In this document: one piece after another, positions 47,101-57,148 of the stretch | Layout of the letters: every line of letters starts with the position of its first letter | Position numbering within the stretch: position 1 is the first letter of the stretch | Source: Coffea arabica | Lineage: Eukaryota; Streptophyta; Magnoliopsida; Gentianales; Rubiaceae | Reading direction: 5' to 3' | Length of the DNA stretch: 64,000 nt | Assembly (NCBI RefSeq): GCF_036785885.1 | Contig: NC_092323.1 | Location: forward strand, 18,112,501-18,176,500 | Program-made: the position numbers and the translations under genes | The notes under the pieces: generated by a model | Databases searched by the model: none | What the model was told of the DNA's origin: nothing | What the model saw: the letters and a program-made list of their open reading frames with translations, nothing else

Positions 47101-50099
47101 GTGATGCAGGTTATTATCGCACTAGATCTGCAGTTGCTAAGTTTCGTGCTGAGGCCGTATATATTGAGTTCATGAAGCAATGGAATATTGGAGTCTACTT
47201 TACATTGAGGTACTCGGTGCAATTCTAACATGGTCATTTTCACTTGAAATTGGAGTTTATTTTGCTTGTCACATGAGCCATTAATGGGGAACGCTGAATT
47301 TTTGTTTGGATGGCTTGGGTTGGCTCCTGTGATATCTTTAAGAAAATGCCTAAGCAAAACAAATTGCAGCCAGTTTGACTCAATGGCTTTAGGTTTCAGG
47401 AAATTGCCGGAACTTTGGATTCTTCACTTGTTGTGGCTAGTCTTCTTCCTGTTGAAAGTTCATCCTCTGATTTGAAAAATTCTCAAGCATTATTATTAAA
47501 GCAAAGTATCACTCTGTTAGAGTGTTTAAGTTCCTGCTGGCAAGACGATGTTCTTGTAATTTCTTGTGCGGACAAGTTTCTTCGCTTAACTCTGCAACTT
47601 CTTTCCAGGTTAGCTTGTATGAGTTGACTTCTAAGGATATTTTTTGGATAAATGCAGTATGTCTAAATTTTTAAATACTTCAAATGCATAAAATTTCAGG
47701 TACTCCAACTGGTTATTGACTGGACTAGCTGCTCGTAAATCTAAAAGTACTGGGTCCAGTGCTGGTTCTGAATGGGCTATTTCTGCTGCCGCGGATGACT
47801 TCATTTATGTAAGTACCAATTGCTTTATTTGACTTCTGATACTGTTGGGTGGTAAAATCTTAAAGAAGTGAAAAACACAGAGATGGAGCAGAAACTTTGT
47901 GTTGAATTTTATTGTACTAGAAAACTCCTGTTTTTTGAATAACTGAACATGTCAATTTGGTTATGATAATTATCTTTCTTATGACTGGCAAGTCAATTAT
48001 ATTTTTAACTTCATCCCTTGCTTTGGACTAAATCCTTGTACCAATATAGCTTCACTAGGAATGGCAGACGCATACAATGGGTTCAAAGTTTTTATCTGTC
48101 TACATTGTTTTTGTTGTATAGTGGTCATCAGGTATTAAAATACCAAAAAGGAAGGTTTCTGTTAGTGTGGTTTTTCTATGCACTTCAGTATGTTTGAGTT
48201 ACTTCCTTTCTCTTAACTTGTTTCTATGTTGTAAATCCTATTTTGGTTTATGTCATTATATTATTTAACGAGCGAAATTGCGTTCTTTGGCTAAAAGATT
48301 TCCTGACGTAAAAACCAGTTTTATTACAATCATAAAATTTTATAGTTTTGAGTGTTTGTTTTGCAGATAATTCATGATTTGCATTATCTAGTGAACGAGG
48401 TTTCTGGTAACTACCTTGGACATGTTCTTGGGCTTCTTAAGTCATGCTCCACAGAAGTACTTGATCTTGTAAAACAAAGCATTCTACAAGGTGGGAACTC
48501 CCTGAAAGATCTTCTGCCCCATATCATGAATTCAATAACTGACACACTGGTTGAGAAATCAGTGGAGGTAAGTTGTATGTCCTTAAAAATTTTGTTTACT
48601 TTGAGCTGGATGTGAAATGATGCTCATAAAATGTATCATGTCTGGACTTTTCACATGAAATATATGTACTATAGAAATCATTGGTTGGCTTGAAGAATGG
48701 GCTTATTTGGTTGTGGATGATTTTGTATAAATCACCGTTCATACATTTGCCGAAATGTTACAGGACTTGAGACAACTAAAGGGAATAACTGCCACATACA
48801 GGATGACTAACAAACCTCTTCCTACTAGGCATTCACCCTATGTCTCAGGTGTATTGCGTCCAATAAAGGTACTTCCCACAACTATTATTTTCTTATTCCT
48901 GTTCAAAAATGGGTTTTTCTCTGTAACTGGGACTATTCGTATGTTTCAATCTACCGTTTTAAATGATAACCTCTCATGGATAACATTGTGGTTTCTGAAA
49001 GCATGTGTAAAATGGTATTGTAGGAAGGAAGTATGATAAGTTATTGTACTAAATTTAATTTGCCCTTGTTCGAGTCTGCCAGATGTGCATCTGCTTAGGT
49101 TGTCCGAAAAGACAAGTAGCATGTGTTATGCATCCTTGCCATGATAGAAGTGCACTGGTATTTAGTTCTGTAGTGCTGAGAGTCTATGTTCTGATATCTC
49201 ACATCCTGAATCATATTTTATTAACTTTGCTTATGTTACTCCTATTCCGTGATTCAGCTCATTCTATAAGATTTACAAGTTGTAACAAGTTTCTTTGGTG
49301 TCATATCTGTGTTTGCCTATGCTTCTCTTTCCTTGTGTCACCATATTATGCAGTAAACTCACAAGTACTAATATATTTTTCACCACCATTAGTTTTGCTG
49401 GCAAATATTGGAATATCTGCTGCTTAAGGCTCATGATACTTGATGATGAAATCACTCGTTGCTGTCACTTTTGACAGACTTTCTTAGAGGGGGAGAGAGC
49501 TACCGCATATCTAACAGAACATATCAAGAATGACCTCTTGCAACGCACTGCTTTTGAAATAACTGGCCATTATAATGAATTAGCTACCGACCTTGTTACT
49601 GTGGTAAGCATACAACTCTTCTACCTCTAAAGCTAATGTCTCTGATTTTTAAACATTCTACCCCATAGAATAAAGGACAAGAAATTGTTAGAGAGTTTAT
49701 CTTGTAACTTTCTTGTAGGCCCGGAAAACAGAATCTTCCCTTCAGAAAATACGTTTAGGTGCACAGAGGCGAGCTGGAGCCAGCTCTGATGTGTCAGACC
49801 ATAATGTGTCTGATACTGACAAGATCTGCATGCAACTATTCCTTGATATCCAGGTGACTGCCATCTCTCCTCAGCTCTTACATATTACCCGGCGTGCATT
49901 AAGCAATATAGTGTTGCACGTATGCTAGAAGTGGATTTGTTGTTATCAGTTAAAACAGTCACTTGACCAAGTCCTTTTTCTGCAGGAGTATGGACGGAAC
50001 CTAGCTTCTCTTGGGGTTGAGGCGGCTAATATACCAGCATATCGATCATTGTGGCAGTGTGTGGCTCCTCCAGACAGGCAAAATTCAATAAGCTTCTAG
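40256..50099 (+). CDS. COG2: Conserved oligomeric Golgi complex subunit 2 (COG2)
   Basis: COG2 belongs to lobe A of the eight-subunit COG tether that guides retrograde vesicles within the Golgi; it is a cytosolic peripheral membrane protein. Twelve exons are supported by GT/AG borders and by continuous match to Arabidopsis COG2: 40256-40741, 44548-44754, 45916-46246, 46869-47030, 47110-47209, 47393-47608, 47700-47808, 48367-48567, 48764-48868, 49478-49603, 49719-49853 and 49986-50099. Together 2,292 nt, 763 aa plus TAG, against about 756 aa in Arabidopsis. Residues about 45-160 hold the conserved COG2 N-terminal segment (FDPESYISDLRTFVPFETL, ELVDLINRDYSDFV, MRAPLL), a predicted coiled coil. 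ETQSMLLERIASEMNRLKFY and RAYAAIDNT follow, and the end reads LWQCVAPPDRQNSIS. The N-terminus has a proline run. Intron 1 is 3.8 kb. No break was seen. Confidence 0.95.
41261..41494. repeat. Perfect 117-bp tandem duplication in COG2 intron 1
   Basis: 41261-41377 and 41378-41494 read identically, both beginning CTTTGATATTTGGTGACA. No difference was found by eye, so this is a very recent event or an assembly effect. Confidence 0.95.
44154..44182. repeat. (TC)n microsatellite in COG2 intron 1
   Basis: Fourteen uninterrupted TC units about 370 bp before exon 2. Confidence 0.95.
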
Positions 50100-51327
50100 T
50101 CCGGCTGTCAGTCATTTTTGGTTGTATAATTCAGAACAACACCACTCCTTTGAATGAGTAGTTTGTGAGCTCTGGTGATAGGTTACTATACTTCTGGAAA
50201 ACAATCACATCGATCCAAGAGAGACAAAGAAATCACACAATTTTTGTTTGTTTCTTCAAAATTGTCCTTGCTGGTCTGATTTGTTAGCACTAGTTCCCTT
50301 GTAGCCTTACCTGCCATATTGTAACTAGTTGAGTCATCCGGCTTCAATATCTTGGTCTACACTGTCGTGCAAGCACTGTATTCTACATATACCTTTCAAA
50401 AAGTAATAACATCAGTTGAGGTCTACTGTTACTACATTTTTGGGTGGTGGCTGCCCTTCCCCGCCGTCCTCTCCTCCCGTCCGTGTTCACAGGGTTGCTG
50501 ATAATTCTAAAGCTCTCATAGTTATAGTGAACCTGCCTTTTTAGGACTCGGGCTTCCATGGTTGCTATTCACAATTGCACACGAAAGTTTGAACACTAGT
50601 ATAATCATCTTAGACACTTGAAAAATTAATGTGCAGAACTGTAGATATTAGGACAAGAATGTGCAGAAGTGCAACAAAGGTTAGCACTCACTAGATTGTG
50701 ACCTTTCACCTTGAGCATGAGGAATTCTCACTCTTTTAAGTATGAGAATGCTCCTTTGTCCTCGTATGTCAAATCACGTTGTGGATGAACCTGCAATAAG
50801 TGGGATGGGAGGTTTTGTAGTTTGTCAGTGACAATTATCGGTCAGGTAAGTGGTCCAAATCAGGTCATAGTAACTTGACTCGATTTGGCCGGTGAATGTA
50901 AATCTCAAAAAGAAGAAAGAATTCTTTGTTTTAGATTTAAGTCACGTCAATTCATTTTTAAATTGGGCTGTGAATTGTTGTCTGCTAAATCAAAATTTAA
51001 AAAATGAAAATAATTATCGTTTTCAATATTGACGATCTAAATTTAGGTCGCACATCAAATTGCTTCAATTTGGACCGTGAATTGTTATCTGCAATCCGTG
51101 TTAGCAAAAATACGTATATTATGTAAAATTTTACTCGTAAGCACAATTATTTGATATATATTTACGTCTCCTCTCCTGTCTTGAATTGAAAGAGACGAAT
51201 AAATACGCCCAATTTTGAGATGAAAAGTATAAAATGCCCCAATACTACCACATCGATGCGCATGGCTCCAAGAATCCCAAGTTGGAAAGAGTTGCAAATG
51301 TACTATGCTTCTTTATGACCTCCCCGG
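50100..51327. other. COG2 3' flank and intergenic DNA
   Basis: The first few hundred bases are presumably 3'UTR, with no single clear polyadenylation signal. GG(G/A)C(T/C)GTGAATTGTT(G/A)TCTGC occurs near 50965 and 51072, a short diverged repeat. No gene recognised. Confidence 0.4.
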
Positions 51328-51348
51328 TAGCAAGGCAGATGGATTAGG

Positions 51349-51747
51349 GCTATACAAATGTGGGAAGAGGTCCAGACAATTCACGGTCAAGATTTGGCCA
51401 AAAAAAATTATACGGTCCAGATCTCATCTTGTACCTAGTTTTTAACAACATATGTGGGATCCACAAAATTTTGTTTTAGAATTACACGTTATTGAAAATA
51501 AATTACACCATGTACAAACAGAGTTATGATGTGTGTAAAATACACGTAACCTTTAGGAACGGTTGCTCCTGCAGCCCCTGGTACACAAATGTGGTGCTAA
51601 ATAGCAAGTCGTAGTGTCAGAGCACTCCTTTGATCTTAGTTAAGTTTGTATACTTACTAGTCCTTTACATAGTCTCTTTAGCCTTCCGCTCCTTATAGTA
51701 TGGGATAGATTAAGTTATACAAATATTATTGTAGAAAAAAAAAAAAA
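51349..51747 (+). mobile_element. Poly(A)-ended retroposon, about 399 bp
   Basis: A perfect 21-bp direct repeat (51328-51348 and 51748-51768, core GCAAGGCAGATGGATTAGG) brackets this segment, which ends in an uninterrupted A-run. This is the signature of target-primed reverse transcription. No Pol III A/B boxes were recognised, so it may be a truncated LINE 3' end or a retroposed transcript and not a tRNA-derived SINE. No coding capacity. Confidence 0.85.
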
Positions 51748-51768
51748 TAGCAAGGCAGATGGATTAGG

Positions 51769-53262
51769 ACTCCCACAACACCAAACGTTTTACTTACTAT
51801 TTCCTACATCTTATGTCCACATTGAAATTGTTACTCTTATGCCTCTTACAATCTCGTCATATCATTGTTTGTTATTTATTGTTTATGTTTTCTTTTCTTA
51901 TGAACAAATCTGTGATAAATTAGTAGTACTACTAGTAGTAGTAATAATAATAAGGTTTTTTTTTTGCAAAAATTGAATTTAATTCGAAAATATATCTAAA
52001 TACATGATGGAGTAAATATCTATACAATATACTGGTTAGAGAAATCCATAATAAAAGTAATGTGACCATTTTGAGCTCAAATTAGCAATTTCTTATAAAC
52101 ATCATACTTGTGATAGGCTCACAAGTATGAGAAAATTCTTTAAGTATGAGAGTATGCCTCAACTTAAAGTTGACACTTGACACACACATTACAGATCCAT
52201 ACAATTGGCATCAAAATGAAAAGCTTTCAGCCTTTTAGTGAATCTTAACTTGCGGAGAAATTTTCTTAACAATTTAGTGAGGGAAAAAAAAGAAAAGAGA
52301 GAAAGAAGAAACAAATATTACACAAAAAAAAGAAGAAAAAAATGTTGTTTAAATTGTACGCATACAACAACGAAATAGGGGAAAGACAGGAAATGACTGA
52401 TTTTATCGAAAATGGAAGAAGTAATTTTTGTTCTTAAATACTATGGAAGAGTGTTAAGAAGCAATAGCTCATGTGATTAATACAAAGCACAATCCATTAT
52501 TTTAAGCTCCACAATATGGCTTTGACTTTGGACGATCACCTTCAAAGTTACGTTTTAATTTGTGGAGGCGATCAACTTGAATTTGAAGGGAAGACATTTT
52601 TGCTCAGTGCTTTTAATTGCTTAATTATTTATGTTACTTTATCCTCCCAAAAAGGAATCCAAGTAATTTGTATCATGTATGAATACACATTCACATGCAG
52701 ACATAAAATTTGAACCTTGAATCTAACAGCGATAAATACTTTAAATGTCTTATCCTAAATCTGTTTTGGCAGCGGAAAAGACTTTAAGAACCCTTCCGTG
52801 ACCACTGGACTGGCCCTAGTAAGTAGATAACATGTCTATTCATGCTTGGTAAGAAAGAAGAAAAATAAAAAAGTCGGTATGGTTATTGACTTCTGAGATG
52901 AATTATTCCCTGGGAATACAATCTTTAGTGGCTAAGATTAAAACCTTAGAACTCAGATATTGAGGTTCTAAATCCCCTGCCCCTTCCCCGTTTCTTACAT
53001 TCTAATCTTCCCTGCTAGAAAAAAAAAAAAATTTTAAAAAGGAAAAAGAAAAGAGGAGAAAATTCATTACAACTGTTGGTTCAGCCACAGGCTCAGGAGA
53101 TAAAAAAAATCTACTACATGATCAGAATTGGGGAAAGAAATACGTGCCTCTCTACCCAAGTTCGGCCAAGGGGTGAAAGGAAAGAAATTAGATTACTCCA
53201 GAGCTCTTAGGAGATCAGGCACAAAAAAATGTTGGAATTCATGACTATCACTACAGGGCAAA
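51769..53262. other. Intergenic DNA
   Basis: AT-rich; an ATG-started frame at 52516-52713 has no recognised relatives. It ends at the left border of the segmental duplication. No gene supported. Confidence 0.4.
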
Positions 53263-53523
53263 TCACGAATGTACTTCCCCAGTGGCTACTTCTAAAGTCA
53301 ATGGTGCTGGAAAAAAGATGAAGCATATTGCAACTAACTACTAGCAAACTTGAAGAAAACTCAATGATCTGACAATGACAGAATAGTGAAAGTGCATTAT
53401 ACAGCAGTGCTTTCAATCTTATTACCAACCGAAAATTCAGAGTCAGAATCATATAAGGTCCCACCCTGAAAAGCTATTTACCCGTTCTTTGGAAATTTAC
53501 TCAGCCATGACAAGTCCAATCCT

Positions 53524-53530
53524 TATATAA
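53524..53530 (+). promoter_or_regulatory. TATA box of peptide gene, copy A
   Basis: TATATAA about 130 bp upstream of the ATG, giving a leader of roughly 100 nt. It is conserved in copy B. Confidence 0.6.
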
Positions 53531-53654
53531 TGATCTCAGGTTCCATTGGCTTAGGCCATGCACAGAGATGCTGCACCAATTCTGCAGCTTCAATACCAAC
53601 AGCTGATCACACTTGTTATCAAGCCGTGAGCTGGAAGGAACAGGACACACAAAC

Positions 53655-53891
53655 ATGAGAAGCATATGGGCGATGCTGATTCTATTAGTCACTCTTCAAT
53701 GCACATTTCTTCCATGTCATATTGACTCTAGAATTCTTCTTTCCACTCATGCAGCAGAGAATGAGATTGCGAGCCCTGAAGTTCCCTGGAAATCTGATCC
53801 ATGGGAGAGCATAAGAAGCCACTTTAGCAGGAGATTCAGAATGCGTTCCCTAGCTTCTGGCCCAAATGGAAGGGGCACCGGGCACGAGTGA
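53655..53891 (+). CDS. PIP-like secreted signalling peptide precursor, copy A
   Basis: 78-aa precursor in one exon, started at the first ATG of the frame. Residues 1-20 (MRSIWAMLILLVTLQCTFLP) form a signal peptide: a basic residue, then a hydrophobic core. Residues 21-62 are a hydrophilic variable region ending in a basic stretch (SRRFRMR). The C-terminus reads SLASGPNGRGTGHE. The decamer SGPNGRGTGH fits the SGPxxxGxGH core of PAMP-induced peptides (PIP/PIPL; PIP1 ends SGPSPRGPGH) at seven of ten positions, and precursor length is right for that family (about 70-110 aa). Such peptides are cleaved and act in the apoplast through receptor kinases. Odd feature: one extra Glu after the usual terminal GH. 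The gene converges on a CrRLK1L kinase gene, with 690 bp between the stops. CLE and IDA peptides fit less well. Confidence 0.75.
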   Translation: MRSIWAMLILLVTLQCTFLPCHIDSRILLSTHAAENEIASPEVPWKSDPWESIRSHFSRRFRMRSLASGPNGRGTGHE

Positions 53892-54580
53892 AATTTGTTT
53901 CTACGTGGGGTTTGCCAATGAAAGTTGATTTCCATTTCCTTTTCAATGTTCGAAAAGAGTCCAACACTGAACTGCTGCATGTTATGCGCGTTCCATTCTA
54001 TGGATCAAGAAAATTCTTATCAAGTAACAGCCCTACTCAGCAAGCAATTGCTGACGAGTCTTTTATCTTTTTCACGTTGCAATACCTATTATCAGAACTA
54101 GTTATTTCAGAATCATTCTGATTTTTTTTTTTGGTTGTAACCATGTAATAGCAGAAGTATTCTTTTAGTTTATCTCCATAGGAAGTTTTTCCTCGATCTT
54201 TTTCGTGTATTTATTTTAGCCTCTGAAAGGTCCTTCAGACTTGGTCGGATTCAAGTTTCTAGCTTTCTAGTCAAAGCTGTTAAAGAGATAGCAACACCAA
54301 TGTGAGGAATCTCATTCCCTTCCTAAAAATTGCTAAACTTAATAAGTTTTTGGTAGTAGCTCAGGTCAGCTTGCATTCCTTAAAATTGAACAACTTACTA
54401 ATGCACTACGGGAAAGATTCAAAACATTTCTCAAACAGGCAATGGATCTACACGGTTACAGCAAGGTAAGAAGAGCAATGCTGAGTAATTTTACAAGCTA
54501 TTTATTGTTTTATTGACTACTTCTCTCGAGTGACTGCAATGGAACTTCAGTTCTAAAGCTAGAATGTAATCACTTGTACA
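53892..54580. other. Convergent 3' intergenic region, copy A
   Basis: Shared 3' region of the peptide and kinase genes. Open frames (for example to 54121) have no family match and probably reflect 3'UTR. TCAAACAG at 54431-54438 is the empty site matching a MITE insertion in copy B. Confidence 0.6.
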
Positions 54581-57148
54581 TCATCTAGCATCCTCCATCC
54601 TTAGCTGAGAGAACACCTCACTAGGATTTGTGCTACTTCTCTCAATATTAGCATCTGAGCCAATTTCATCTTCACTCGTGGCAATGCTGTGAGAAGGCAA
54701 GCGGCGAATTACTGGCAATGGCAAGTTGTAGGAAACATCCGTGTTGCTGCCCTCATGCGATTGTTCTGGAACTGCAGTGTGCTGAAGCTGCAATGCATAC
54801 TCAAGATCCCACAACACATCAGCCATATTAGGCCTATCAACTCCACAGTCTTTTAAACACTTCTCAACAGTTTCCCCATATCTGCTCAATGAATTCGAGT
54901 TAATCTTACCAACAAGTAAAGGGTCAATGATTTTGTGAAGTTCTCCTTCCATTAGACAAGACATTCCCCAGTCAGCCAGGTTTACTTGCTGCCTGGGAAG
55001 CAAGTTGTCAATGGCTGGCCTTGCACAAAGCACTTCAAGAAGTACAACTCCAAAAGAGTACACATCAGATTTTTGAGTTAATTGAAGGCATCTAAAGTAC
55101 TCAGGGTCAAGATAACCAAAGCTGCCTTTCACCTCTGTACTGACATGGCTTTGATCAAGAGGACCTAATCTTGAAATACCAAAATCGGCAACTTTAGCCA
55201 CATAATGCTCATCTAGCAGAATATTTGTTGACTTCACATCCCTGTGAATAATTGAACCGCCTAGACCAGTATGAAGGTAGTGTAAACCTTTTGCTGCATC
55301 AATGCACAATTGAAGCCTTCTATTCCAAGATAATCCAGATACTGAAGTTGATTTCCCAGATTCTTCCTTAGGAGTGTACAGATGGTCTCTCAGAGTCCCC
55401 TTCTCCATGAACTCAAAAACTAGTACCATCTCTGATCTTTCATAGCAGTATCCAATCAAAGAAACCAGATGGCGGTGGCGAATTTTGGACAAGACCATTA
55501 TCTCAGTTTGGAATTCTGGAAGCCCCTGCGTTCGGCCTGGTTCACTTCTTTTAACAGCAACTTTTGTTCCATCCCTCAGAGTACCTCTGTAGACTTTGCC
55601 AAAACCCCCTTCACCGACAATCAGTTTCTCATCAAAGTTCTTTGTGGCGTACAGAATTTCACCAAAAGGCATCTTCAGGCCAAGATTTAAATCCGGAAGA
55701 GGGGAACCATTGGTATTTCTGTCCGTGCTCTTGCTATATGAACTTCCTGCATTCAGATCCATTAATTGCCAGTCAAGAGCATCGACAGGTTTTCCTTTCC
55801 TCAACTTCAAACTAAACCAGGACAACACCACTGCAATGATGATGAGAACCACACCTCCAGCAACTGAACCAATAATAACGGGCAAATGCTTGTTTCCTGA
55901 TCCACTTCCATTTGAAATTGGACCTGGCACGTTAACCAACTGCATAATCTCTACCCCATTAAGAAAGGCTGTTTGATTACTAGAATCTTTCCGTGGGCCA
56001 ATACTTACATTCATAAAACCAGAATCATCTGAATCCACCACAAAATCATTGTAAAAAGGAACTGCCGTCATGGTTGCGGTAGTTGAATCTTGTGGATCAA
56101 TTTTTTGGCTGAAGTTACTATAAATATAGAGATTGAATTTCAATGTGTCGCTACCAGCTCGACTAATTACGTCACAAAAATGCACCCGGACTAGAAATTT
56201 GGCATTTCCATTTACATTGAATCGCCAAGAAACATTAAAATTTGTTTTCGGGAGAGTGACACCTTCCTGACTAGGAGCGATGTTCAGCTCTTTGGCAGTG
56301 TTATAAACAGGGTCAGGAGCATCAAACCTTGTTGCAAATCCGGACTGGTAATTAGGCGGTGCACTACGAAATGGAGTGTTCATGGCTGCATTCCGTAAGA
56401 CCAAATAATCATCATCAGGTATCCAATTTCTCCCCAAAGTATCATTGTCCGGTGTTACAGTCAGTCCACCAACGTTAATCCTATGAACTACTTGTAAAGC
56501 ATTGGACAACAAACCATTGTAAACTCCTTTGCTTCCAGCAGGAGTTATGTAAGAAGGAGAAGGAGAATCCTGAATGAAGTTATCAGGAGCAAGGAATGCT
56601 TCTATAGCATTAACAAAGGCAAAAGAAGATGACCCGGAAGGCGTGAAGTAAATTTGGAACTTCCCCACATCGATACGGATCAAGAACTCTTTAATCACAG
56701 GTGACTTACTGGTGCTACTATTTTGGACGCTGAAGTTGGATAGGAGTGAAAACTTGGAAGTTGACACGTCGAATCTGGCAGTAGCAAGATTATCTGGAGA
56801 AGTGAAAGCATAGAAGTGAAAACGTACCACGTAAATGCCATTCTGGACAAGGTCAAGATCATATGAAGATTTTTGTCTGAAAATTCTTGCAGTTTGATAG
56901 AGTGGAGAAGATGCTGAATCCGATGATTGGTCTTCTTTGCTGTGGCTTGCGGACAAGGTGAACGAATCGGGATTGACGTCGCCGACGAAGTTCCGCCCGT
57001 AGACGGTTGTGCTGCCACTTGAGCCACAGTTGATGAAGTAGCGATCAGGTACGGTGTAAGCGGAGGTGTTGATTCCGTTGAACAACAAAAGATAGCAGCA
57101 CAAATTGAAGAGGACGTAACCTGTGTTTGGAGGATGAAGGATTTCCAT
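54581..57148 (-). CDS. CrRLK1L receptor-like kinase (At5g24010-like)
   Basis: Intronless, 855 aa from ATG 57148. That start puts a hydrophobic signal peptide (YVLFNLCCYLLLFNG) at about residues 9-25. In-frame ATGs at 57178 and 57268 would bury it deeper and are less likely. Mature ectodomain about 31-420: two tandem malectin-like domains, starting YTVPDRYFINCGSSG and with RINVGGLTVTPDNDTLGR and VRVHFCDV in the second half. TM about 422-445. Kinase about 505-780: GEGGFGKVYRG loop (512-522), VAVK lysine about 533, HRDVKSTN about 635, DFG about 655, activation segment to YLDPEY. All catalytic residues are present, so it should be an active RD kinase. Family members sense cell-wall state or RALF peptides at the plasma membrane. 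The closest relative by eye is At5g24010, not FERONIA or THESEUS1. A near-identical tandem copy begins 8.7 kb away. Confidence 0.93.
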   Translation of the reverse strand: MEILHPPNTGYVLFNLCCYLLLFNGINTSAYTVPDRYFINCGSSGSTTVYGRNFVGDVNPDSFTLSASHSKEDQSSDSASSPLYQTARIFRQKSSYDLDLVQNGIYVVRFHFYAFTSPDNLATARFDVSTSKFSLLSNFSVQNSSTSKSPVIKEFLIRIDVGKFQIYFTPSGSSSFAFVNAIEAFLAPDNFIQDSPSPSYITPAGSKGVYNGLLSNALQVVHRINVGGLTVTPDNDTLGRNWIPDDDYLVLRNAAMNTPFRSAPPNYQSGFATRFDAPDPVYNTAKELNIAPSQEGVTLPKTNFNVSWRFNVNGNAKFLVRVHFCDVISRAGSDTLKFNLYIYSNFSQKIDPQDSTTATMTAVPFYNDFVVDSDDSGFMNVSIGPRKDSSNQTAFLNGVEIMQLVNVPGPISNGSGSGNKHLPVIIGSVAGGVVLIIIAVVLSWFSLKLRKGKPVDALDWQLMDLNAGSSYSKSTDRNTNGSPLPDLNLGLKMPFGEILYATKNFDEKLIVGEGGFGKVYRGTLRDGTKVAVKRSEPGRTQGLPEFQTEIMVLSKIRHRHLVSLIGYCYERSEMVLVFEFMEKGTLRDHLYTPKEESGKSTSVSGLSWNRRLQLCIDAAKGLHYLHTGLGGSIIHRDVKSTNILLDEHYVAKVADFGISRLGPLDQSHVSTEVKGSFGYLDPEYFRCLQLTQKSDVYSFGVVLLEVLCARPAIDNLLPRQQVNLADWGMSCLMEGELHKIIDPLLVGKINSNSLSRYGETVEKCLKDCGVDRPNMADVLWDLEYALQLQHTAVPEQSHEGSNTDVSYNLPLPVIRRLPSHSIATSEDEIGSDANIERSSTNPSEVFSQLRMEDAR

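Larger units (their letters stand above)
53263..55326. repeat. Segmental duplication, copy A (visible part)
   Basis: Collinear with 61748-64000. Offset is exactly 8,485 bp from the border through the peptide gene. Left of 53263 the two loci share nothing. The match runs through the peptide gene and its 3' flank into the receptor-kinase gene, and the window ends before the right border of copy B is reached. Confidence 0.95.

Noticed and set aside
52516..52713. ATG-started 65-codon frame
   Set aside because: No homology recognised, no splice or promoter support; it may be a gene fragment but cannot be supported.
53888..54121. Frame just after the peptide gene stop
   Set aside because: It overlaps the peptide stop, matches no family and is not preserved as the same frame in copy B, so 3'UTR is the simpler reading.
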